DNA of 64,000 bases from JABMMZ01 sp040403495 (GTDB lineage: Bacteria; Bacteroidota; Bacteroidia; NS11-12g; UBA955). The DNA is taken from contig JBBAKM010000006.1 of the NCBI GenBank assembly GCA_040403495.1, positions 1-64,000 of the forward strand, written 5' to 3'. Of the stretch, positions 16,628-24,522 are shown in pieces. How positions within the stretch are numbered: position 1 is the stretch's first letter; the number at the start of each line of letters is the position of its first letter. The notes under the pieces were generated by a model. The model worked only from the letters and a program-made list of their open reading frames with translations. It was not told where the DNA came from and did no database searches. The position numbers were made by a program, and so were the translations under genes.

Positions 16628-18418
16628 TTAATCGTCTAGTTTTAAGACAGCCATAAAGGCAGATTGAGGAATTTCAACACTTCCTACTGAACGCATTCTT
16701 TTCTTACCCTCTTTTTGTTTTTCCAACAATTTACGTTTACGACTTATATCACCTCCATAACATTTGGCAGTAACGTCTTTTCTTAAGGCACTTAAAGATT
16801 CACGGGCAATAATTTTAGCTCCTATTGACGCTTGAATAGCAATATCAAACTGTTGTCTAGGAATAAGTTCTCTCAATTTTTTACAGATTTTCTTACCTAA
16901 ATCGTAAGCCCTGTCTCTGTGAATGATTGAGGATAATGCATCTACAGGCTCTTTATTGAGCATAATATCCATTTTCACTAAATGAGATAATTTGTATTCA
17001 CTTGGCGAATAATCGAATGATGCGTAACCACGACTAATCGACTTAAGTTTATCGTAAAAATCAAATACAACTTCAGCTAACGGCATTTCGAATGTTAATT
17101 CCACACGATTAGTCGTTAAGTAAACTTGATTTTTAATTGTACCTCTTTTATCCATGCACAAAGCAATTACCGGTCCTACGAAATCGGAACTAGTAATAAT
17201 CGTTGCATTAATATATGGTTCTTCAACATAGTCGATATGACTTGGGTCGGGTAAATCGCTAGGATTATTTACTTCCACAAACTCTCCTTTATTGGTATAA
17301 GCTTTGTATGATACGTTTGGAACTGTTGTAATTACAGTCATTCCGAACTCACGCTCCAAACGTTCCTGAATTATTTCCATGTGTAGCATCCCCAAGAATC
17401 CGCATCTAAATCCAAATCCAAGAGCTGCAGAACTTTCTGGTTCAAAAACCAAAGAAGCATCATTAAGCTGTAACTTGAACATACTTTCTCTTAACTCCTC
17501 ATAATCTTCAGTATCAACTGGATAAATTCCCGCAAAAACCATTGGTTTAACATCCTCAAAACCTTGAATGGCAATTGGGGTTGGATTGACAACACTTGTA
17601 ATTGTATCACCCACTTTTACCTCTTTTGCTTGTTTTATCCCCGTAATAATATAACCAACATCGCCGGCTAGCACTTCAGCCCTTGGCTCCATTTCCAACT
17701 TTAACGCACCCACTTCATCAGCATGGTATTCGTTATCGGTATTCATGAATTTTACTTTTTCGCCTTTTCTTACTCTTCCATCTATAACTTTGTAATAAGC
17801 GATAATACCACGGAATGAGTTAAAAACAGAATCAAAAATCAAGGCTTTGAGTGGTGCATTTAAATCACCTTTGGGTGCAGGAACTCTATCAACTATAGCA
17901 TTTAGTATATCCATGACCCCAAGACCTGTTTTACCACTTGCTGGAATTATCGAATCTCTATCACAACCAATTAAATCAACTATTTGATCTTTTACCTCTT
18001 CGGGCATTGCGCCAGGCAAGTCCATTTTGTTTAAAATTGGAATAATTTCTAGGTTGTGTTCAATAGCTAAATATAAATTACTTATTGTTTGAGCTTGAAT
18101 ACCTTGAGAGGCATCAACAATCAACAAAGCGCCTTCACATGCCGCAATACTTCTACTTACTTCGTAACTAAAATCAACGTGTCCAGGAGTATCAATCAGA
18201 TTAAAAACATATTGTTGACCTTGGAATACGTAATTCATTTGAATGGCATGACTTTTAATCGTTATTCCTCTTTCACGTTCTAAGTCCATATTATCAAGCA
18301 CTTGTGCCATCATCTCTCTTTTAGAAACCGTATTGGTATATTCCAAAAGTCTGTCGGCTAAAGTACTTTTTCCGTGGTCAATATGTGCAATAATGCAAAA
18401 GTTACGAATATGCTGCAT
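16628..18418 (-). CDS. lepA: Elongation factor 4 (LepA), translational GTPase
   Basis: LepA is a ribosome-bound GTPase that back-translocates stalled ribosomes and helps 30S biogenesis. The 596-residue protein has the G-domain motifs IAHIDHGKSTLADRL (P-loop, about 8-22), DTPGHVDF (G3) and NKMDLPGA (G4), the LepA-specific C-terminal domain ending in IPQSAFMAVLKLDD, and the characteristic segment KCYGGDISRKRKLLEKQKEG. Length is standard. It is the first gene of a two-gene operon with the MFS transporter. A divergence from other translational GTPases is clear, so identification is secure. Confidence 0.97.
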   Translation of the reverse strand: MQHIRNFCIIAHIDHGKSTLADRLLEYTNTVSKREMMAQVLDNMDLERERGITIKSHAIQMNYVFQGQQYVFNLIDTPGHVDFSYEVSRSIAACEGALLIVDASQGIQAQTISNLYLAIEHNLEIIPILNKMDLPGAMPEEVKDQIVDLIGCDRDSIIPASGKTGLGVMDILNAIVDRVPAPKGDLNAPLKALIFDSVFNSFRGIIAYYKVIDGRVRKGEKVKFMNTDNEYHADEVGALKLEMEPRAEVLAGDVGYIITGIKQAKEVKVGDTITSVVNPTPIAIQGFEDVKPMVFAGIYPVDTEDYEELRESMFKLQLNDASLVFEPESSAALGFGFRCGFLGMLHMEIIQERLEREFGMTVITTVPNVSYKAYTNKGEFVEVNNPSDLPDPSHIDYVEEPYINATIITSSDFVGPVIALCMDKRGTIKNQVYLTTNRVELTFEMPLAEVVFDFYDKLKSISRGYASFDYSPSEYKLSHLVKMDIMLNKEPVDALSSIIHRDRAYDLGKKICKKLRELIPRQQFDIAIQASIGAKIIARESLSALRKDVTAKCYGGDISRKRKLLEKQKEGKKRMRSVGSVEIPQSAFMAVLKLDD

Positions 18419-18532
18419 AAAAATAAGTTCGCAAAAATAGATAAAAAAAAGAACAATTTAAGATGCTTTTATTCCTAAATATTAAGCTATCAAAAACAAT
18501 TCATTAATATAACAAATGAGAAGTTTCAACAT

Positions 18533-18565
18533 AAAAAAAGAGGAGACTTAGCTCCTCTTTTTTTT
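18533..18565. terminator. Bidirectional terminator downstream of a small lipoprotein gene
   Basis: A GAGGAG / CTCCTC stem with a 6-base loop is flanked by seven A on the left and eight T on the right. It serves the minus-strand lipoprotein gene that ends at 18582. The lepA gene starts about 115 bases to its left. Confidence 0.88.
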
Positions 18566-18581
18566 AAAAATCAAATAACAA

Positions 18582-19145
18582 TTATTGTCCTAATGTCACC
18601 GTATGGGTAGTACGGTCATAATTAATACTAGCTCCTGAATTAGTTTCTTGATTGTCAACAATTTTTAAAACCAATTTATCATTTCTGAGTTCATCAATAA
18701 TATAGGTTGAATATTTCATAAGCGTTCCATTAATATTTGTAAACGAAATAATTGTTTTATTCCTTTTAGAATCACCCCACATCCAATTGCCTTCTAAAGT
18801 TTTAGTTGAGGTAATACTACCGTTCGTTGTCGTCTCAACATAAATACATTTGCCATCTTTTTCAAGTGTTAAATTTCCAACATAAGTAGTTGTTGGGTTA
18901 AATGGCGTCGAAGGGTTTCCATTAATGGTTGTGTTTAATGTGATTTTTGAGCCATCATACACTTCAACTCTTTTAGTTGCATTTGCACCATTTCTTATTT
19001 CACTTACATTTTCGTATGAAACGACCGTCCACTCTCCAACCATTTTTTTATCTCTACTTCTGAAAGATAATCCTGGATCATTTTCGCTTTTTTTGCAGCC
19101 TATTAACAATGTAATAGCTAGTGCTAGAGTAATAATTTTATTCAT
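18582..19145 (-). CDS. Lipoprotein of unknown function (lipocalin-like suspected)
   Basis: The 187-residue protein has a lipoprotein signal peptide with lipobox LLIGC (Cys at about 16), so it is an exported lipid-anchored protein. After the anchor comes GEWTVVSYENV, then several beta-strand-like stretches including GKCIYVETT and GNWMWGDSKRNKTIISF. The pattern of a GxW-type opening strand and an all-beta body resembles lipocalin-like Bacteroidota lipoproteins, which is a fold-level guess. It is monocistronic with its own terminator. No function is assigned. Confidence 0.72.
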   Translation of the reverse strand: MNKIITLALAITLLIGCKKSENDPGLSFRSRDKKMVGEWTVVSYENVSEIRNGANATKRVEVYDGSKITLNTTINGNPSTPFNPTTTYVGNLTLEKDGKCIYVETTTNGSITSTKTLEGNWMWGDSKRNKTIISFTNINGTLMKYSTYIIDELRNDKLVLKIVDNQETNSGASINYDRTTHTVTLGQ

Positions 19146-19468
19146 AATATATTTTTATTTTATAACAAAATTATACTAATTATTAAATAAAACAAGTATT
19201 TTTAATAAAAATAACATTTTTTACCTTTTCTTCTGTCTAAAAATCAGTTTATTCTAACTTTTCATTCCTTAGATTTTCTTATTTTTTACATGAAATTACT
19301 TTAATAAAAATAACGAGTTAGAATGATAAAACATTAAAATAAAAGGTTGTCAATTAAATTATTTATGATATAATTGTACTGAATATTAAATCATTTTTCA
19401 AATTATAAGAACATAAATTTAAGGCTTAATATCAACAGAAAAAGAAAATCATCTTAAAATACCACAAT
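19146..19468. other. AT-rich intergenic spacer between divergent genes
   Basis: The 323 bases separate a minus-strand lipoprotein gene and a plus-strand TPR gene. The 15-base string TTTAATAAAAATAAC occurs twice (near 19199 and 19301), and ATTCTAAC / GTTAGAAT form a loose inverted pair. I see no RNA gene, open frame or convincing -7 element in it. Confidence 0.4.
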
Positions 19469-20536
19469 ATGAAAAACTCAATTTTAATCATTTTGTTTCT
19501 ATCATTTGGAAACATCTTAATCTCACAAAACAAAGAAGAGGCTAATATTAAAATAAATGAAGGAATAAAAGCGCATGACAAAGGCGAATACAAAGATGCT
19601 ATTAAACTATATGACAAAGCTTTAGATTTTGATAAGGACAATTTATTGGCTTTGTATGAAAAAGCATTGAGTTTAATGAGTCTTCAAAAATATGAAGATG
19701 CTATTAAATGCTGCATGAAGGCCATTGAAGTTCATCCAGGAAAGGATGATTTAAAATATGTTTATGTTGCATACGGAAATGCCTACGATGCGCTCAAGAA
19801 ACCCGAAAAATCGATTGATAAGTACAATGAGGGTTTAAAATTCTTTCCAGATTTTTACCAATTACATTTCAATAAAGGTATTTCATTAGCTGGAATGCAA
19901 GAATTTGATGATGCATTGGCTTGTTTTCATAATTCAATAATGATAAACCCATTGCACGCTAGTTCTCACAATGCAATTGCTAGAATATCTGCTATCAAAA
20001 ACAAAAAAATTCAATCAATAATGGCTTATTGCCGATTTTTATCTATTGAACCACAAGGAAATAGAGCAAGTGAAAATTTACAAAATTTACAAAAAATCTT
20101 AATTAGCAATGTTAAACAAACTGGAAATAATTCTATAACAATCAATGTCTCTGCTGACATGTTAAAGGATTCTACAGCTAATGGTAAACTCAAAGAAAAC
20201 AACTTTAGCACTACTGATTTAATTTTAACCCTTTCTTCTTCACTTGATTTTGATTCAAAAAACAAGAAAAAAAGTGATGTTGAGCTTTTTATTAATAAAA
20301 TGGAACTAATGTGCAGTTCTTTGAAAGAATCAAAAAAAGACAACATTGGATTTTATTGGGAATATTATGCACCATTTTTCATTGAACTACATGAGAAAAA
20401 ATTAGTTGAACCTTTTGCCTATATCTTATTTCTTTCAAGCGAAGACGCCAATGCTGAAAAATGGTTAAAAAACCATCAAGATGAAACCGGGAAATTAATA
20501 GATTGGATGAAAACTTATAAATGGAAATCCATTTAA
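19469..20536 (+). CDS. Exported TPR-repeat protein
   Basis: The 355-residue protein has a signal peptide (hydrophobic stretch about 4-18, ISQ at the likely cleavage site). It carries at least three or four consecutive tetratricopeptide repeats at about 25-200: KGEYKDAIKLYDKALDFD, QKYEDAIKCCMKAIEVHP, KPEKSIDKYNEGLKFFP and QEFDDALACFHNSIMINP. The C-terminal part (about 215-355) has no recognisable domain and may form a helical cap. It is a likely periplasmic interaction scaffold, with partner unknown. It stands alone and converges on rfbC. Confidence 0.8.
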   Translation: MKNSILIILFLSFGNILISQNKEEANIKINEGIKAHDKGEYKDAIKLYDKALDFDKDNLLALYEKALSLMSLQKYEDAIKCCMKAIEVHPGKDDLKYVYVAYGNAYDALKKPEKSIDKYNEGLKFFPDFYQLHFNKGISLAGMQEFDDALACFHNSIMINPLHASSHNAIARISAIKNKKIQSIMAYCRFLSIEPQGNRASENLQNLQKILISNVKQTGNNSITINVSADMLKDSTANGKLKENNFSTTDLILTLSSSLDFDSKNKKKSDVELFINKMELMCSSLKESKKDNIGFYWEYYAPFFIELHEKKLVEPFAYILFLSSEDANAEKWLKNHQDETGKLIDWMKTYKWKSI

Positions 20537-20607
20537 TTTTCTGCTTTAATTATTTATAAAAGCTAATTGTAATCAATTACCTTTACTATTTTAAATTAAA
20601 AATTTCT

Positions 20608-21150
20608 TTAAAAAGGAGAAATAAACAAACTAAAGGGTTGATGACTTTTGTCTTTTTCTGATAGAATTGGATCTTTGATTGCCCAATCAATCCCAAATTC
20701 ACTGTCATTCCACATCAAACCACCCTCCGATTCGGGGTGATAAACATCGCTACATTTGTATGAAAAAATAGTTTGATCAACTAAAGGTGCAAAACCATGG
20801 GCAAAACCAACGGGTACATAAAGCATCAAAAAGTTTTCTTCTGTTAATTCAATAGAAAAATGTTTGCCATAGGTTTTTGAATTTTTACGTATATCAATAA
20901 CCACATCCTGAACCGCACCTTTAATTACTCTAACTAATTTTGCCTGTGCATTTGGTGGCGACTGAAAATGCATTCCTCTTACTATACCAGTGTTTGACAA
21001 TGACTGATTGTCTTGTATAAAATCATCACTAAACCCTAAATCATTAAAAATTTTTTGATTATAACTTTCGAAAAAATATCCCCTTGGGTCCTTAAATACT
21101 CTAGGTTTTATAACTTTTAATCCTTCTATACCGGTCTCTATGATTTCCAT
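20608..21150 (-). CDS. rfbC: dTDP-4-dehydrorhamnose 3,5-epimerase
   Basis: RfbC (RmlC) converts dTDP-4-keto-6-deoxyglucose to the L-rhamno form in the dTDP-L-rhamnose pathway. Motifs of the cupin enzyme are visible: FKDPRGYFFESYN, FIQDNQSLSNTGIVRGMHFQ with the catalytic histidine, QAKLVRVIKGAVQDVVID, VPVGFAHGFAPL and FSYKCSDVYHPESEGGLMWND. The ATG at 21150 (180 residues) is preferred over an in-frame TTG at 21162, which sits within the -7 box TAAATTTG. The other dTDP-rhamnose genes rfbA, rfbB and rfbD are not adjacent, so this gene is isolated in the genome context. Confidence 0.94.
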   Translation of the reverse strand: MEIIETGIEGLKVIKPRVFKDPRGYFFESYNQKIFNDLGFSDDFIQDNQSLSNTGIVRGMHFQSPPNAQAKLVRVIKGAVQDVVIDIRKNSKTYGKHFSIELTEENFLMLYVPVGFAHGFAPLVDQTIFSYKCSDVYHPESEGGLMWNDSEFGIDWAIKDPILSEKDKSHQPFSLFISPF

Positions 21151-21159
21151 TTTATTGGG

Positions 21160-21167
21160 CAAATTTA
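21160..21167 (-). promoter_or_regulatory. -7 promoter element of rfbC
   Basis: The complement reads TAAATTTG followed by CCCAATAAA and the ATG at 21150, a perfect -7 element 9 bases before the start codon. The TTG is in frame with rfbC. Confidence 0.65.
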
Positions 21168-21238
21168 CTTAAAGAATTAAACAAAGAAACACTTTATTAC
21201 ATTTTTTAAAGAAAGTTTTCATTCCTGATATTTAAATT

Positions 21239-21246
21239 TAACTTTG
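21239..21246 (+). promoter_or_regulatory. -7 promoter element of mltG
   Basis: TAACTTTG matches TAnnTTTG and lies 16 bases before the ATG at 21263. No clear -33 element. Confidence 0.5.
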
Positions 21247-21262
21247 TGAGTGCCATTTATCA

Positions 21263-22288
21263 ATGAAAAAAAAATTATTTAAATCCCTTTTAATTATCGC
21301 CTTAGTTGTTGTAATAACCTTTGGATATTTATATTTTATTGTCTTTTCACAATCTGCATTGGATATTAATCAATCGCATTATTTAAAAATCAACAAAGAG
21401 GATAATATTGAAACGATAAGCTCAAAACTAGAAAATGAGTTTGGACTAAAGCACCCTTTCCTATTTATGAAAATAGCTGAAAAAATGAATTTGAATAAAT
21501 TCATTAAAAATGGTAGATATACGATTGACCAAAACATGAATTTGATAGAACTCATCAAAGTATTGAGAAATGGAAAACTCCAAACCGTAAATTTCACGAT
21601 TAGACCCATGATAGATTTAGAATCTTTTGTTGAATATTGTGGAAGTGAATTGGAACCGGATGCAGAAGTTTTTGCTTCGGTTTTAACAGATTCTTTGTTT
21701 TTAGATTCAATCGGTTTTAATAAATCAAACATTTATTCACTTTTACTTCCTGACACCTACAATCTTTATTGGCATACCAATGCAGAGGAACTTTTATTTC
21801 GATTAAAAAAAGAATATGATACTTATTGGAATGAAAAAAGAACTAAAAAAGCTGAAAATATTGGATTGACACCATTGGAAATTTCAATTTTGGCGAGTAT
21901 TGTTTCTAAAGAATCCAATAAGGTTGATGAAATGCCAACTATAGCAGGCATGTATTTAAACAGGTTAAAGTTAGGAATGCCATTACAGGCTGACCCAACC
22001 GTTAAGTTTGCTTTAAATGACCCTACTATTAAGCGAATTTTAAAAGTCCATTTATTGGTAGAATCTCCTTACAATACTTATCTTAACAAAGGATTACCTC
22101 CGGGGCCCATTTGTGTACCAAGTAAACAATCCATTGAAGCTGTATTGAATTATCAAGAAAATGATTTTTTATACATGTGCGCAAAGGAAGATTTTAGCGG
22201 TTATCACAATTTCGCAGTCAATTATAAAGAACATCAACTTAATGCACTAAGATATCAAAGTGCATTAAATCAACGTAATATAAGATAA
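21263..22288 (+). CDS. mltG: Endolytic transglycosylase MltG (YceG family)
   Basis: MltG cuts nascent peptidoglycan glycan strands inside the chain, ending their growth, and sits in the inner membrane facing the periplasm. The 341-residue protein has an N-terminal membrane anchor (about 5-30) and the YceG catalytic domain with LEISILASIVSKESNKVDEMPTIAGMYLNRL read in parts, where the glutamate of SKES is the catalytic residue, followed by GMPLQADPTVKFAL and NTYLNKGLPPGPICVPS, all family hallmarks. Its stop codon is immediately next to the stop of the convergent isocitrate dehydrogenase gene with no spacer, so there is no terminator between them. Confidence 0.94.
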   Translation: MKKKLFKSLLIIALVVVITFGYLYFIVFSQSALDINQSHYLKINKEDNIETISSKLENEFGLKHPFLFMKIAEKMNLNKFIKNGRYTIDQNMNLIELIKVLRNGKLQTVNFTIRPMIDLESFVEYCGSELEPDAEVFASVLTDSLFLDSIGFNKSNIYSLLLPDTYNLYWHTNAEELLFRLKKEYDTYWNEKRTKKAENIGLTPLEISILASIVSKESNKVDEMPTIAGMYLNRLKLGMPLQADPTVKFALNDPTIKRILKVHLLVESPYNTYLNKGLPPGPICVPSKQSIEAVLNYQENDFLYMCAKEDFSGYHNFAVNYKEHQLNALRYQSALNQRNIR

Positions 22289-23527
22289 TTAATTTTGAGA
22301 TGCACTTAATCTGATGCTTAATTCAGCATCTATTGCATCTAAAAATTCTTGAGTGTATAAATAGTGTTCGCCATGATTCACTTTATTACCATGAATACAA
22401 ACGGCTAAGTCTTTTGTCATTTTTCCACTTTCTACAACATCAACACACACTTTTTCTAATGTATGACAAAAGTTAATTAACGCTTGATTGTTGTCTAATT
22501 TACCTCTGAATTCTAACCCTCTTGTCCAAGCAAAAATCGAAGCAATAGGATTGGTAGAAGTTGGTTTGCCAGCTTGGTGGTCTCTGAAGTGTCGCGTTAC
22601 TGTTCCGTGAGCAGCTTCTGATTCCATTGTTTGTCCATCTGGAGTTACCAAAACAGAGGTCATTAATCCTAAAGAACCGAAACCTTGTGCAACTGTATCA
22701 GACTGAACATCACCATCATAGTTTTTGCATGCCCAAACAAAATTGCCATTCCATTTTAAAGCAGAGGCAACCATGTCGTCAATCAATCGGTGTTCATAGA
22801 CGATTCCTGCAGCTTCAAATTTAGATTTATAGTCTGCTAAATAAATTTCTTGAAAGATGTCTTTAAATCTACCGTCATACTTTTTCAAAATTGTATTTTT
22901 AGTAGAAAGATACAAAGGCCACTTTTTTTGTAGTGCTGTATTAAAACAAGAATGAGCAAAACCTTTAATAGATTCATCGGTATTATACATTGCAAGAGCT
23001 ACCCCATCTCCTTTGAAATTATAAACTTCAAATTCTTGAATTGTCCCATCTTCACCTTCAAACTTTACGGTTAATTTCCCTTTACCTTTAGTTACAAAAT
23101 CCGTTGCACGGTATTGGTCACCAAAAGCATGACGTCCGATACAAATTGGGGCAGTCCAGTTAGGAACTAATCTTGGAACATTTTGACAAACAATTGGTTC
23201 ACGAAATACAGTACCATCCAAAATATTACGAATAGTACCGTTAGGTGATTTCCACATTTGCTTTAAGTTAAATTCTTTAACCCTTGCTTCATCAGGAGTA
23301 ATGGTCGCACATTTGATACCTACGTTGTATTTTTTTATAGCCTCAGCTGCGTCTATCGTAACTTGGTCGTTGGTTGAATCACGGTATTCCATTCCCAAAT
23401 CATAATATTTAATTTCTAATTCTAAGTATGGAAGAATCAATTTATCTTTGATAAACTGCCATATTATTCGGGTCATTTCATCACCATCTAACTCAACTAT
23501 TGGATTTGCTACTTTGATTTTATTCAT
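22289..23527 (-). CDS. icd: NADP-dependent isocitrate dehydrogenase (eukaryotic-type)
   Basis: It oxidatively decarboxylates isocitrate to 2-oxoglutarate in the TCA cycle, with NADP+. The 412-residue protein, starting at MNKIKVANPIVELDGDEM, resembles human IDH1/IDH2 much more than E. coli Icd: KCATITPDEARV, MWKSPNGTIRN and IGRHAFGDQYRATDF, with arginine at residue 132, the isocitrate-binding arginine equivalent to IDH1 R132. A C-terminal segment MTKDLAVCIHG is also typical. The ATG at 23527 is preferred to an in-frame TTG at 23551 that lies inside a -7 box TACTTTTG. It is monocistronic and abuts mltG stop to stop. Confidence 0.96.
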   Translation of the reverse strand: MNKIKVANPIVELDGDEMTRIIWQFIKDKLILPYLELEIKYYDLGMEYRDSTNDQVTIDAAEAIKKYNVGIKCATITPDEARVKEFNLKQMWKSPNGTIRNILDGTVFREPIVCQNVPRLVPNWTAPICIGRHAFGDQYRATDFVTKGKGKLTVKFEGEDGTIQEFEVYNFKGDGVALAMYNTDESIKGFAHSCFNTALQKKWPLYLSTKNTILKKYDGRFKDIFQEIYLADYKSKFEAAGIVYEHRLIDDMVASALKWNGNFVWACKNYDGDVQSDTVAQGFGSLGLMTSVLVTPDGQTMESEAAHGTVTRHFRDHQAGKPTSTNPIASIFAWTRGLEFRGKLDNNQALINFCHTLEKVCVDVVESGKMTKDLAVCIHGNKVNHGEHYLYTQEFLDAIDAELSIRLSASQN

Positions 23528-23548
23528 GTTTTTTTTGATTACAAGAGG

Positions 23549-23556
23549 CAAAAGTA
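23549..23556 (-). promoter_or_regulatory. -7 promoter element of icd
   Basis: The complement reads TACTTTTG, matching TAnnTTTG, about 21 bases before the ATG at 23527. Its TTG is the in-frame codon at 23551. Confidence 0.55.
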
Positions 23557-23642
23557 ATTCTAAAAATTAATTAATAAAACATTTGAAACTAATATTCAAT
23601 TATTTTACAAAATACTCAAAAGTAAAAGCAAAAAAACACCAA

Positions 23643-24521
23643 TTATGATCGGTCTATTCTAACCCAAGTACAGAGTGGTAAATTAAATCCAGTCTCTGAA
23701 AACACAAGATTTTCGCCCCATTTCCCTTGAACACCAAAATGTGATTTAAGTAAATTAATACCGATAGTTCCACTTAAGCCCATACTGTACAAGTTGAGCA
23801 AAACAAAGAAATGTTCTTTGTCTATTATTTTGCTACAATGCTCTATAAGCTCATTAATATTTTCCTCCAAAACCCATTTTTCTCCTCCAGGGCCTCTGCC
23901 ATAAGCAGGTGGATCAATTATTATTCCTTGAAAAATAGCGCCTTTATTTCTTTGTCTTTTAACATATTTTAAAGCATCGTCCACTATCCAACGAATTTCT
24001 GGCGCATTAGATACTTGTCTGTTTTCATTAGCCCAAGTTACCACATTTTTCACTGCATCCAAATGAGTAACATCAGCACCTGATTGAGCCGCAACAATAC
24101 TTGCAGCCCCAGTATAAGCAAATAAATTCAAAACTTTGGGTGGCGAATTAAATGACCTCACTTGTTCATCGATGTAATGCCAATTCTCTATCTGCTCAAC
24201 AAAAACACCAACATGTCCAAATGAAGTTAATGATATTTTCAATTGAAGTTTCAATGGTTGGTATTGTATAATCCAGTTTGTAGGAATGTTTTTGTAAAAT
24301 TTCCACCCACCATTTTCATTGTTCACGTCTCTGTGACTTTTTTTGGTATGGTCTCTTTCAAATCGAGCATGTGCTTTTTCTTTCCAAGTCTGTTCACTTA
24401 ATGTTCTGTTCCAAAGTGCTTGAGGTTCAGGACGAATTAATACATATTTTCCAAACCTTTCTAGTTTTTCGAAGTTTCCACTGTCAATAAGTTCGTAATC
24501 GGGCCAATTAAATTGCTGCAT
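23643..24521 (-). CDS. Class I SAM-dependent methyltransferase (COG1092, rRNA cytosine methyltransferase type)
   Basis: The 292-residue cytoplasmic protein has the SAM-binding motif VLNLFAYTGAASIVAAQSGA (about 150-170), the acidic SAM-ribose ligand region VTHLDAVKNVVTWAN, and the catalytic-site motif IIIDPPAYGRGPGG, which resembles RNA base methyltransferases with DPP[AY]. The family includes RlmI-like 23S rRNA methyltransferases, but this protein lacks the N-terminal PUA domain of RlmI, so the target is unknown (rRNA or tRNA). It begins 1 base after the Prc stop codon (TAAGATG), so it is the last gene of the Prc transcript. Confidence 0.85.
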   Translation of the reverse strand: MQQFNWPDYELIDSGNFEKLERFGKYVLIRPEPQALWNRTLSEQTWKEKAHARFERDHTKKSHRDVNNENGGWKFYKNIPTNWIIQYQPLKLQLKISLTSFGHVGVFVEQIENWHYIDEQVRSFNSPPKVLNLFAYTGAASIVAAQSGADVTHLDAVKNVVTWANENRQVSNAPEIRWIVDDALKYVKRQRNKGAIFQGIIIDPPAYGRGPGGEKWVLEENINELIEHCSKIIDKEHFFVLLNLYSMGLSGTIGINLLKSHFGVQGKWGENLVFSETGFNLPLCTWVRIDRS

Positions 24522-24522
24522 C

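Noticed and set aside
20564..20579. Small hairpin TAATTG / CAATTA between convergent genes
   Set aside because: The 6-bp AT-only stem without a clean T-run is too weak to call a terminator.
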